A DNA stretch of 64,000 bases from NCBI RefSeq assembly GCF_023544665.1, contig NZ_JAMJFL010000018.1:1-64000 (forward strand), read 5' to 3'. Both the position numbers and the translations under genes were made by a program. The DNA is from Streptomyces sp. YS415. GTDB taxonomy: Bacteria; Actinomycetota; Actinomycetes; Streptomycetales; Streptomycetaceae. Positions 47,814 through 56,495 of this stretch are shown in pieces (position 1 is the stretch's first letter; each line of letters opens with the position of its first letter). Below the pieces are notes generated by a model that saw only the letters and a list, made by a program, of their open reading frames with translations, searched no databases and had not been told where the DNA came from.

Positions 47814-49970
47814 GTGAGCAGCGAAGACGGGCAGGTCGGGGGTGGGGCCGAGGGGGCGCCGCCCGAGCAGCTCGCGTTCATTCGGGAGAGTGTGCGCAAG
47901 GCCAAGGGGCCGCGGGCCAAGCCGCGGACCTGGCGGGGGGCGGCGCTTGCTCCGGAGCTGCCGGTCGCGCGGGTGCTGGTGGACAAGGGGGTCCTGCACC
48001 TCGACCGGTACTTCGACTACGCGGTGCCCGAGGAGTTGGACGCCGACGCGCAGCCCGGGGTGCGGGTGCGAGTGCGGTTCGGGGCCGGGCGGCACCGGGT
48101 GCGGGACGGGCGCCGTGAGGGCGGGGGGCTGATCGACGGGTTCCTGATCGAGCGGCTGGCCGAGTCGGACTACTCGGGGCCGCTCGCCGCGCTGGCCCAG
48201 GTGGTGTCGCCGGAGCCGGTGCTGGACGAGGAACTGCTGGGGCTGACCCGAGCTGTCGCTGACCGGTACGCGGGGAGCCTGGCCGATGTGCTGCAGCTCG
48301 CTGTCCCGCCGCGCAGCGCCCGGGCCGAGCAGCGGCCCTCGCCCGGGCCGTTGCCGGCACCGGCGCCGCCCGACGTGGGGTCGTGGGAGCGGTACGAGCA
48401 CGGCGGGGCGTTCGTCCGGGCGCTGGCCTCGGGTGGGGTGCCCCGGGCCGTGTGGAACGCCCTGCCCGGGCCCGAGTGGAGCGAGGAGATCGCCCGGGCG
48501 GTCGCGGCGACGCTGGCCTCCGGGCGGGGGGCGCTGGTCGTGGTGCCCGACGGGCGGGCCGTCGCGCGGGTGGATGCCGCGTTGACGGCGCTGCTGGGGG
48601 AGGGGCGGCACGCCGTGCTCACCGCCGACGCCGGTCCCGAGAAGCGGTACCGGGAGTGGCTCGCCGTGCGCCGGGGGTCCGTGCGGGCCGTCGTGGGGAC
48701 GCGGGCGGCCATGTTCGCGCCGGTGCGGGAGCTCGGGCTGGTGGTCATCTGGGACGACGGGGACGACAGCCACAGCGAGCCGCATGCTCCTCAGCCGCAT
48801 GCGCGTGATGTGTTGCTGCTGCGGGCCGCGCAGGACAAGTGCGCCTTCCTGCTGGGGGCTTGGAGCTGCACGGTCGAGGCCGCCCAGCTGGTGGAGAGCG
48901 GGTGGGCCCGGCCGCTGGTCGCCGGGCGCGAGCAGGTGCGGGGGGCTGCGCCGCTGGTGCGGACGGTGGGCGACGGGGACCTCGCCCGGGACGAGGCCGC
49001 TCGCGCCGCGCGGTTGCCGACGCTGGCCTGGCAGGTGGTCAAGGAAGCGGTGCGGCAGGGGCCGGTGCTGGTGCAGGTGCCCCGGCGGGGGTACGTGCCG
49101 CGGCTGGCGTGTGCCAACTGCCGGGCGCCCGCTCGGTGCCGGCACTGTTCGGGTCCGCTGGAGGCGCAGGACGCGGGGGCGTTGCGGTGCGCGTGGTGCG
49201 GGCGGGAGGAGGGCGCCTGGCACTGCGCGGAGTGCGGGGGGTTCCGGCTGCGGGCTCAGGTCGTGGGGGCACGGCGGACCGCTGAGGAGCTGGGGCGGGC
49301 GTTTCCGGCTGTGCCGGTGCGGACGTCCGGGCGGGAGCAGGTGCTGGACACGGTGCCGGGGGTGCCGGCGCTGGTGGTGAGTACGCCGGGGGCTGAGCCG
49401 GTGGCCGAGGGCGGTTACGCGGCGGCTCTGCTGCTGGACGGGTGGGCCATGTTGGGGCGGCCCGATCTGCGCGCGGGGGAGGATGCGTTGCGGCGGTGGA
49501 TCGGGGCCGCGGCGCTGGTGCGGCCGCAGGGGGACGGGGGGACCGTCGTGGTGGTGGCGGAGCCGACCTTGCGGCCTGTGCAGGCGCTGGTGCGGTGGGA
49601 TCCCGTGGGGCATGCGGTGCGGGAGCTGGCGGAGCGGGCCGAGCTGGGGTTTCCGCCGGTCTCCCGGATGGCGGCGGTGTCGGGGACGGCCCAGTCCGTG
49701 GGGGAGTTCCTGGCGGCCGTGGAACTGCCGAGGGAGGCGGAGGTGCTGGGGCCGGTACCGGTGCCGGTCACCGCGCCCGGTCGGCCTCGACGGGTGGGCG
49801 GGCCGCCGCCGGGGGAGCAGTGGGAGCGGGCGTTGATCCGGGTGCCACCGGGCAGCGGGGCGGCGCTGGCCGCTGCGCTGAAGGCTGCGCAGGCCGCTCG
49901 GATGGCTCGGGGCGGCGCCGGTGGGGAGGCGGCGGTCCGGGTGCGGATCGATCCGCCGGACATCGGGTGA
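47814..49970 (+). CDS. priA: PriA-like primosomal protein lacking helicase motifs
   Basis: Homologue of the replication-restart protein PriA. The 718 residues keep the N-terminal DNA-binding (3'BD) domain and the zinc region with four CxxC-type pairs (CANC, CRHC, CAWC, CAEC) that binds zinc. But the P-loop is absent (SGRGALVVVPD in its place) and the DEEH box is replaced by IWDDGDDSHSEP. This degeneration is a known feature of actinobacterial PriA, which is thought not to be a helicase. GTG start. The gene is notably G-rich on the coding strand compared with its neighbours (many GGG, GTG and CGG codons). Confidence 0.9.
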   Translation: MSSEDGQVGGGAEGAPPEQLAFIRESVRKAKGPRAKPRTWRGAALAPELPVARVLVDKGVLHLDRYFDYAVPEELDADAQPGVRVRVRFGAGRHRVRDGRREGGGLIDGFLIERLAESDYSGPLAALAQVVSPEPVLDEELLGLTRAVADRYAGSLADVLQLAVPPRSARAEQRPSPGPLPAPAPPDVGSWERYEHGGAFVRALASGGVPRAVWNALPGPEWSEEIARAVAATLASGRGALVVVPDGRAVARVDAALTALLGEGRHAVLTADAGPEKRYREWLAVRRGSVRAVVGTRAAMFAPVRELGLVVIWDDGDDSHSEPHAPQPHARDVLLLRAAQDKCAFLLGAWSCTVEAAQLVESGWARPLVAGREQVRGAAPLVRTVGDGDLARDEAARAARLPTLAWQVVKEAVRQGPVLVQVPRRGYVPRLACANCRAPARCRHCSGPLEAQDAGALRCAWCGREEGAWHCAECGGFRLRAQVVGARRTAEELGRAFPAVPVRTSGREQVLDTVPGVPALVVSTPGAEPVAEGGYAAALLLDGWAMLGRPDLRAGEDALRRWIGAAALVRPQGDGGTVVVVAEPTLRPVQALVRWDPVGHAVRELAERAELGFPPVSRMAAVSGTAQSVGEFLAAVELPREAEVLGPVPVPVTAPGRPRRVGGPPPGEQWERALIRVPPGSGAALAAALKAAQAARMARGGAGGEAAVRVRIDPPDIG

Positions 49971-50239
49971 CGGGGCGGCGGGGCCGGGGGCGGGGTGCGG
50001 TGAGTTCGCTTGCCGTGGATTGGTGGGGCCGGGCTGGGTGGCTGGGGGCCGGTGCGCGGTGGGTTGGCTCGCCCGCACTTGCAGGGCGGCCCACCGGAAG
50101 GGCCCCAGCGCCCACCCGTACCCGCCCCAGCGGCGTCGGATGTGAGGCGATGCCCGCCCGCGGTGGCTGATGTCGGCCGGAGACGATCGCGCCCCCGGCC
50201 TCCCGGTGTCGGAGGGCGGGGGCGTGGTGGGCGGGGGCG
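49971..50239. other. G-rich convergent intergenic region
   Basis: 269 bases between the convergent priA and HTH genes. The first 130 bases are strongly G-rich on the plus strand and the sequence has several GGGGC-type runs, but I see no perfect long inverted repeat, no ribosome site with a convincing open frame, and no recognisable RNA gene. Open frames here are shadows with Gly/Arg/Pro-rich translations. Confidence 0.5.
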
Positions 50240-50782
50240 TCAGCCGTTGCGGGGGGACGGGAAGGCTGGGGGGCGGGGGTCTTCTCGGAGGGCGGGAGTC
50301 GTGGCCGTCGGCTGGGTCGGCATCGACCGCGCCGCGGGGACCGTGGGGACCGACGGGATGCCCGTGTTGACGCTCACCGTGCGGGTGCTCGCCGCCTCCG
50401 TCGTGCGCTCCGCCTCGGCCGCCGCCTGGGTCACGGCGCGGCGGGAGCCGTAGCGGCGGTGGACCGCCTGCTTGGTCACGCCGAGGGCGGAGCCCACCGC
50501 GTCCCACGAGAAGCCGAGTGAGCGGTCGAAGTCCACGGCCGCCGTCACCAGGGTCTCGACGCTGTCCCGCAGCTCCTGGGCGAGACGTACCGTCGGGGCG
50601 GGGGCACGTCCGTAGACGACGAAGCCCGTGGACGGGCCGGAGCGGCGCGGGCGGTAGACGTTGCCCAACTGGGCGGTGAGCGTGCGCAGTGCGTCCACCT
50701 GCCGGCGGACCCGCTCGATGTCCCGCACCAGCAAGTGCAGGCTGGCCCGAGCCTGGGCGTCGTGGGTTGCGTGGTCGGCCAT
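50240..50782 (-). CDS. HTH protein of unknown function
   Basis: Protein of 180 residues. A helical N-terminus (about 10-40) has heptad character (LHLLVRDIERVRRQVDALRTLTAQLGN), a middle part includes FDRSLGFSWDAVGSALGVTKQAVHRRYGSR (about 86-114), a clear helix-turn-helix of the sigma-70 region 4/XRE kind, and the last 50 residues are a disordered Thr/Pro/Ala-rich tail. Probably DNA-binding and dimeric. The ATG at 50782 has GAGAGG eight bases upstream. It shares its divergent upstream region with fmt; no target is known. Confidence 0.78.
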   Translation of the reverse strand: MADHATHDAQARASLHLLVRDIERVRRQVDALRTLTAQLGNVYRPRRSGPSTGFVVYGRAPAPTVRLAQELRDSVETLVTAAVDFDRSLGFSWDAVGSALGVTKQAVHRRYGSRRAVTQAAAEAERTTEAASTRTVSVNTGIPSVPTVPAARSMPTQPTATTPALREDPRPPAFPSPRNG

Positions 50783-50963
50783 GAACAAGCCTCTCGAACC
50801 GGCGTTGAAAAGGAGTGGGCCGCGCGATGTGCGGCCCATAGGGGTCAACTCTTTCTTGACCAACGCGTAGGCGCTCCGCTGGTCACGCAGAGGGGGCGTA
50901 CCGGCATATGCGTGCGCCGGGGGGTGCGGGGCCGTCGGCCGCCGGAGGGCGGCCGTCCCCCAA

Positions 50964-50969
50964 TAGACT
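50964..50969 (+). promoter_or_regulatory. -10-like element upstream of fmt
   Basis: TAGACT about 45 bases before the fmt start, preceded by AA; the -35 region is poor. Confidence 0.4.
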
Positions 50970-51014
50970 GGTGTGCTGCCCGACCCATCCCGACCGAGAG
51001 GCCCGCACCCACCC

Positions 51015-51947
51015 ATGAAGCTCGTCTTCGCCGGTACCCCCGAGGTCGCCGTTCCCGCCCTGGACGCTCTTCTCGCCTCCGGGCGGCATGAGGTGGCCGC
51101 TGTCGTCACCCGGCCCGACGCCCCCGCCGGGCGGGGACGCAGGCTCCTCGCCTCTCCGGTGGCCGAGCGGGCCGAGGAGGCCGGGATCGAGGTGCTGAAG
51201 CCCGTCAAGCCGCGCGACCCGGAGTTCCTGGAGCGGCTGCGGGAGATCGCGCCGGACTGCTGCCCGGTGGTCGCCTACGGCGCGCTCCTGCCGCGCGTCG
51301 CCCTCGACATCCCGGCCCATGGCTGGGTCAACCTGCACTTCTCCCTGCTGCCGGCCTGGCGCGGGGCCGCGCCCGTGCAGCACTCCATCATGGCGGGGGA
51401 CGAGATCACCGGCGCCTCCACCTTCCTCATCGAGGAGGGCCTCGACTCCGGGCCCGTCTACGGCACCGTCACCGAGACGGTCCGGCCCACCGACACCAGC
51501 GGCGACCTGCTCACCCGGCTCGCCTTCGCGGGCGCCGGGCTGCTCGCCGCGACCATGGACGGGATCGAGGACGGCTCGCTGAAGGCCGTACCGCAGCCGG
51601 GCGAGGGCATCAGCCTGGCGCCGAAGGTCAATGTGGAGGACGCCCGCATCGACTGGAGCGCCCCCGCCCTGCGCGTCGACCGGGTCGTGCGCGGCTGCAC
51701 CCCGGCGCCCGGTGCCTGGACCGTCTTCCGCGGGGAGCGGCTCAAGCTCATCCAGGTCCAGCCGGTGCCGGACCGGACCGATCTCGCCCCGGGCGCGCTC
51801 GCGGTGGGCAAGAACAGCGTGCACGTCGGCACCGGTTCGTACGCCGTCGAGCTGCTGTGGGTGCAGGCCCAGGGCAAGAAGCCGATGCGGGCGGCCGACT
51901 GGGCGCGCGGGGTGCGGATCGCCGACGGCGAGCTGCTCGGGGCCTGA
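51015..51947 (+). CDS. fmt: Methionyl-tRNA formyltransferase
   Basis: Formylates initiator Met-tRNA with 10-formyl-THF. The 310 residues show MKLVFAGTPEVAVPAL at the start, the catalytic Asn/His in GWVNLHFSLLPAWRGAAPVQ and the Asp in EEGLDSGPV, plus a C-terminal OB-like domain. The ATG at 51015 begins the conserved sequence. rsmB follows 87 bases later, an order seen in many bacteria. No peptide deformylase gene is adjacent. Confidence 0.95.
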   Translation: MKLVFAGTPEVAVPALDALLASGRHEVAAVVTRPDAPAGRGRRLLASPVAERAEEAGIEVLKPVKPRDPEFLERLREIAPDCCPVVAYGALLPRVALDIPAHGWVNLHFSLLPAWRGAAPVQHSIMAGDEITGASTFLIEEGLDSGPVYGTVTETVRPTDTSGDLLTRLAFAGAGLLAATMDGIEDGSLKAVPQPGEGISLAPKVNVEDARIDWSAPALRVDRVVRGCTPAPGAWTVFRGERLKLIQVQPVPDRTDLAPGALAVGKNSVHVGTGSYAVELLWVQAQGKKPMRAADWARGVRIADGELLGA

Positions 51948-52034
51948 CCGGGCCGCGCACCGGGCGCCCGGTGCGACGTACGCTGGACACGCACGTCCAG
52001 CACATGTCATCCAGCAACGCGGAGCACCTTTTTC

Positions 52035-53453
52035 GTGAGCGACACCACCCGTCGGCCCGGTAGACCCGGCAAGCCCTACCGGCGGCCCAAGAAGGACCCC
52101 GTCCGCTTCCTCGCCTTCGAGGCCCTGCGGGCCGTGGACGAGCGGGACGCGTACGCCAACCTCGTCCTGCCGCCGCTGCTGCGCAAGGCACGGGAGCAAG
52201 GGGACTTCGACGGGCGGGACGCGGCCCTCGCGACCGAGCTGGTGTACGGGACGCTGCGCCGGCAGGGGACGTACGACGCCGTCATCGCCGCCTGCGTCGA
52301 CCGGCCGCTGAGGGAGGTCGACCCGCCGGTGCTCGATGTGCTCAGCCTCGGCGCGCACCAGCTCCTCGGCACCCGGATCCCGACGCACGCCGCCGTGTCC
52401 GCCTCCGTCGAGCTCGCCCGGGTCGTTCTCGGCGACGGGCGGGCCAAGTTCGTGAACGCCGTGCTGCGCAAGGTCTCCCAGCACGATCTCGACGAGTGGA
52501 TCGAGCGGGTCGCGCCGCCCTACGACGACGACCCCGAGGACCATCTCGCCGTCGTGCACTCGCACCCGCGCTGGGTCGTCTCCGCGCTGTGGGACGCGCT
52601 CGGCGGGGGACGCGCCGGGATCGAGCGACTGCTGGAGGCCGACAACGAGCGGCCCGAGGTGACCCTGGTCGCCCGGCCGGGGCGGGCCACCACCGAGGAG
52701 CTGCTCGGCGAGGAGGCCGCGGTGGCGGGGCGCTGGTCGCCGTACGCGGTGAGGCTGGCCGAGGGCGGTGAACCCGGCGCCATCGAGGCCGTACGCGAAG
52801 GGCGGGCCGGGGTGCAGGACGAGGGGAGCCAGCTCGTCGCCCTCGCGCTCGCCAACGCGCCCCTGGACGGGCCCGACACCAAGTGGCTCGACGGATGCGC
52901 CGGGCCGGGCGGCAAGGCGGCGCTGCTCGGTGCGCTCGCCGCCGAGCGCGGGGCCGTGCTGCTCGCCTCCGAGAAGCAGCCGCACCGGGCCGGCCTTGTG
53001 GCCAAGGCGCTCGCCGGCAACCCCGGGCCGTACCAGGTGATCGCCGCCGACGGGACCCGGCCGCCGTGGCGGCCCGGCTCCTTCGACCGCGTGCTGATGG
53101 ACGTACCGTGCACCGGTCTCGGCGCCCTGCGGCGGCGGCCGGAGGCGCGGTGGCGGCGCAGGCCCGAGGACCTCGACGGGTTCGCCCCACTGCAGCGGGG
53201 CCTGCTGGGCACCGCCCTCGACTCCGTGCGGGTCGGCGGGGTCGTCGGCTACGCCACCTGCTCCCCGCATCTCGCCGAGACCCGTGCCGTCGTCGACGAC
53301 ATGCTCAAGCAGCACCCGGGCGCGGAGCTGATCGACGCCCGCCCGCTGCTGCCCGGCGTGCCGGACCTGGGCGACGGGCCCGACGTCCAGCTGTGGCCGC
53401 ACGTGCACGGCACGGACGCGATGTATCTGGCGCTGATCCGCCGCACCGCCTGA
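52035..53453 (+). CDS. rsmB: RsmB, 16S rRNA m5C967 methyltransferase
   Basis: Methylates a cytosine of 16S rRNA using SAM. The 472 residues have an N-terminal NusB-like RNA-binding domain (about 20-160; note VRFLAFEALRAVDERDAYANLVLPPLL) and a C-terminal Rossmann methyltransferase with SAM motif DGCAGPGGKAALL, the PCTG motif in DVPCTGLGALRRRPEARW, and the nucleophile Cys in YATCSPHLAETRAVV. GTG start without a strong ribosome site. It converges on the MMPL gene with 13 bases between stops. Confidence 0.94.
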   Translation: MSDTTRRPGRPGKPYRRPKKDPVRFLAFEALRAVDERDAYANLVLPPLLRKAREQGDFDGRDAALATELVYGTLRRQGTYDAVIAACVDRPLREVDPPVLDVLSLGAHQLLGTRIPTHAAVSASVELARVVLGDGRAKFVNAVLRKVSQHDLDEWIERVAPPYDDDPEDHLAVVHSHPRWVVSALWDALGGGRAGIERLLEADNERPEVTLVARPGRATTEELLGEEAAVAGRWSPYAVRLAEGGEPGAIEAVREGRAGVQDEGSQLVALALANAPLDGPDTKWLDGCAGPGGKAALLGALAAERGAVLLASEKQPHRAGLVAKALAGNPGPYQVIAADGTRPPWRPGSFDRVLMDVPCTGLGALRRRPEARWRRRPEDLDGFAPLQRGLLGTALDSVRVGGVVGYATCSPHLAETRAVVDDMLKQHPGAELIDARPLLPGVPDLGDGPDVQLWPHVHGTDAMYLALIRRTA

Positions 53454-53466
53454 CCGGCCGGGCGGC

Positions 53467-55614
53467 TCAAGGTCCGGCCGGCCGAGCCATCGGTTCCGCC
53501 GCCTCGGCGGGACCGACGCCGCCGTCCTCCTTCGCCAGCCGGTGCGGCCACCACACCTTCGGGCCGACGTCCATGAACAGCGCCGGGACAAGGATCGAGC
53601 GCACGACGAAGGTGTCCAGGATGACGCCGAGCGCCACCGCGAAGCCGATCTCCGCGAAGGCGACCATCGGGAGCGTGCCGAGGGCGGCGAAGGTCCCGGC
53701 CAGGACCAGGCCGGCCGAGGTGATGACCGCGCCGGTCGCGGCGAGGCCGGTCACCACGCCCGCCCGGGTGCCCTGGCGGGCCGACTCCTCGCGGATCCGG
53801 GTGGTCAGGAAGATGTTGTAGTCGATGCCCAGGGCGACCAGGAAGACGAAGACGAACAGCGGGAAGTCGGTGGACTCGCCCGCGTAGTCGAAGAGGTGCC
53901 GGAAGGCGAGCGCGCTGATGCCCAGGGCCGCCGCGAAGGACAGGATCACCGTGCCGATCAGCAGCAGCGGGGCGATCAGGGCGCGCAGCAGGACGCACAG
54001 GATCAGCAGCACCACGATCAGCACCAGCGGAATGATCAGCAGGTTGTCGTGCGTGGTCGCCTTGTCCATGTCCAGCAGGGCCGCCGTACCGCCGCCTACC
54101 TGGGCGTCGGCGTCCGGCACCGCGTGCACCGCGTTCCGGACCCGCTCCACCGTCTGCTTGGCGGCCTCGCTGTCGGCCGGGTCGGACATGGTCGCCTCGA
54201 ACAGCACCTTGCCCTCGAAGGACGGTTCGGTGCCCGGTGGCAGGCCCAGGGACTCCGGGACCACGCCCGGGGTGTCCGCCACCGCCCGGCCGACCTCCTC
54301 GGCCCGGTCCTGGTTGCTGATGATGACGAGGGGATCGCCGCTGCCAGCGGGGAAGTAGCGTTCCGAGACCTGCTGGCCGGTGATGGAGTCCGGGGTGCCG
54401 GTGAAGGCGTCCGCGTTGCTGATGCCCTCGGCGCGCAGCTGGATCAGGCCGAGGGAGCACAGGGCGAGGACCGCCGCCGTGACCGCCCACACCATGCGCG
54501 GCCGCACGGAGATACGGCGGCCCATGCGGGCCCACAGGCCCCGCTCGTGCGGGTTGGGGGCGCCGAGGTGCGGGATCGCCGGCCAGAAGATCCACCGGCC
54601 GCAGATCACCAGCAGGGCCGGGAACAGCGTCATCATGGCCAGCAGCGCGACCGCGACCCCGATCGCCGCGACCGGTCCGAGGCCTCTGGTGGAGTTCATC
54701 TCGGCGGCCAGCAGCACCAGCATGCTCAGCACGACGGTGGCGCCGGAGGCGATCACCGCCGGGCCCGCGCGGTGCAGGGCCAGCGCCATCGCCTCGTGCC
54801 GGTCCTCGTGGGAGCGCAACTCCTCCCGGTACCGGGCGACGAGCAGCAGGGCGTAGTCCGTCCCCGCGCCGAAGACCAGCACGGTCAGGATGCCCGCGCT
54901 CTGGCCGTTCACGGTCAGGCCGGCGTGCTCCGCGAGGAAGTAGATGAGGGCCTGCGCGGTGAGCAGGGCGGCGATCACGGAGAGCAGCGGGACCACCAGC
55001 AGCGTCGGGCTGCGGTAGGTGATCAGCAGCATCACGATGACGACCGCCATGGCCGACAGCAGCAGCGTGGAGTCGATGCCCTCGAAGGCCTCGGAGAAGT
55101 CGGCGGAGGTGCCGCCCGGACCCGTGATGTGCACGGCGAGGCCGCCGCCGCCCTCACCGGTGACGGCCCGGATGTCGTCGACCGCGGGCGAGATCTGCTC
55201 CCAGCCCTTCTCGTCCATCGTGATCGGCACGTACACCTGGGCCGCCCGCGGATCGGTCTCCCGGTCGTAGGTGGGCCCCCGGGTCTCGTCGCCGCGGATC
55301 CCGTGCGCGGTGAGCTGCTTCAGCTCCCGCACGTCCGCCTCGATCGCGTCTCGGTCGCCGGCCGTGAGTCCGCCGTCCCGGGCGTAGATGACGATGGCGG
55401 GGATCTGCTCCGGCCTGAAGTCCTCGGACATCTGCAGGACTTGGGTGGACTCGGCGGAGCCGGGCAGCCAGGAGGCGGCGTCATTGTCCTGGGCGTCGGT
55501 GAGCTTCTGGGCGAACGGCGCCGTAAGGAACAGCACGATGAGCCACAGCACCAGGACGACCCACTTGGCCCGCCGCCCGCAGACGAGATGCGCAATCCCA
55601 CGCTTTTCAGTCAT
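53467..55614 (-). CDS. MMPL/RND family membrane transporter
   Basis: Large membrane protein of 715 residues with two homologous halves, each with one helix, an extracytoplasmic domain and a cluster of about five helices. The MMPL features include GADTDYALLL-like GAGTDYALLLVARYREEL in the first half and GIDYNIFLTTRIREES in the second; the Asp-Tyr pairs belong to the proton relay. Actinobacterial relatives move lipids or drugs. No regulator or lipid synthesis gene is adjacent, so the substrate is open. ATG start; the gene is divergent from rpe. Confidence 0.9.
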   Translation of the reverse strand: MTEKRGIAHLVCGRRAKWVVLVLWLIVLFLTAPFAQKLTDAQDNDAASWLPGSAESTQVLQMSEDFRPEQIPAIVIYARDGGLTAGDRDAIEADVRELKQLTAHGIRGDETRGPTYDRETDPRAAQVYVPITMDEKGWEQISPAVDDIRAVTGEGGGGLAVHITGPGGTSADFSEAFEGIDSTLLLSAMAVVIVMLLITYRSPTLLVVPLLSVIAALLTAQALIYFLAEHAGLTVNGQSAGILTVLVFGAGTDYALLLVARYREELRSHEDRHEAMALALHRAGPAVIASGATVVLSMLVLLAAEMNSTRGLGPVAAIGVAVALLAMMTLFPALLVICGRWIFWPAIPHLGAPNPHERGLWARMGRRISVRPRMVWAVTAAVLALCSLGLIQLRAEGISNADAFTGTPDSITGQQVSERYFPAGSGDPLVIISNQDRAEEVGRAVADTPGVVPESLGLPPGTEPSFEGKVLFEATMSDPADSEAAKQTVERVRNAVHAVPDADAQVGGGTAALLDMDKATTHDNLLIIPLVLIVVLLILCVLLRALIAPLLLIGTVILSFAAALGISALAFRHLFDYAGESTDFPLFVFVFLVALGIDYNIFLTTRIREESARQGTRAGVVTGLAATGAVITSAGLVLAGTFAALGTLPMVAFAEIGFAVALGVILDTFVVRSILVPALFMDVGPKVWWPHRLAKEDGGVGPAEAAEPMARPAGP

Positions 55615-55706
55615 CGCCACCCCCGGGGCCGCAAGGATCCCACGCACCGGAGCCCCCGGTAAGGGGCGCCACGACGATCCCCCGCGGGGCGTGGCAGAGT
55701 TGGGTC

Positions 55707-56393
55707 ATGGCCGTGCAGATCAACCCCAGCATCCTGTCCGCCGATTTCGCCCGCCTTGCGGACGAGGCGAAGGCGGTCGAAGGAGCCGACTGGCTCCACG
55801 TCGACGTCATGGACAACCATTTCGTCCCGAACCTCACGCTCGGTGTGCCGGTCGTAGAGTCGCTGGCCCGTGCGACGGACACTCCGCTGGACTGCCATCT
55901 GATGATCGAGGCCCCCGATCGGTGGGCGCCCCAGTACGTAGAAGCGGGGGCCGGTTCGGTCACCTTCCATGTCGAGGCGGCCGCCGCTCCGGTGCGGCTG
56001 GCCCGGGAGATCCGGGCCAAGGGTGCGCGAGCCTCCATGGCGCTCAAGCCCGCGACGCCCATCGAGCCGTACGAGGACCTGCTCCCCGAGCTCGACATGC
56101 TGCTGATCATGACGGTCGAACCCGGTTTCGGGGGTCAGGCGTTTCTCGACATCATGCTCCCGAAGATTCGCCGCACCCGCGAGTTGATCAGCAAGCACGG
56201 GCTCGAGCTGTGGCTTCAGGTGGACGGCGGGGTCTCGGCCACGACGATCGAGCGGTGCGCGGAGGCGGGCGCGGACGTCTTCGTGGCCGGTTCCGCGGTG
56301 TACGGGGCGGCGGATCCCGCCGAGGCGGTCCGCGCGCTGCGGGCCCAGGCGGAAGGAGTGACCAAGACCGCGGCCTGGGCATGCGACCACTGA
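55707..56393 (+). CDS. rpe: Ribulose-phosphate 3-epimerase
   Basis: Interconverts ribulose 5-phosphate and xylulose 5-phosphate in the pentose phosphate pathway. The 228 residues form a TIM barrel with NPSILSADFARL, HVDVMDNHFVPNLTLG, the metal ligands DCHLMIE and MTVEPGFGGQAF, and VDGGVSATT. ATG start. It precedes the SorC-type regulator gene by about 100 bases. Confidence 0.95.
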   Translation: MAVQINPSILSADFARLADEAKAVEGADWLHVDVMDNHFVPNLTLGVPVVESLARATDTPLDCHLMIEAPDRWAPQYVEAGAGSVTFHVEAAAAPVRLAREIRAKGARASMALKPATPIEPYEDLLPELDMLLIMTVEPGFGGQAFLDIMLPKIRRTRELISKHGLELWLQVDGGVSATTIERCAEAGADVFVAGSAVYGAADPAEAVRALRAQAEGVTKTAAWACDH

Positions 56394-56495
56394 GCCAAGG
56401 GAACGTGAACGGCGCCCATCAGGGCGGATCCGGTGCGCCGGATCTGCAAGGATGAACGGCGAATCCAGAGTGTGAACAGTAGTGAGGAGATCGCC

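Noticed and set aside
49971..50239. Possible small gene or noncoding RNA in the priA-HTH gap
   Set aside because: Open frames have no ribosome site and Gly/Arg/Pro-rich translations; no stable conserved hairpin is evident by eye.
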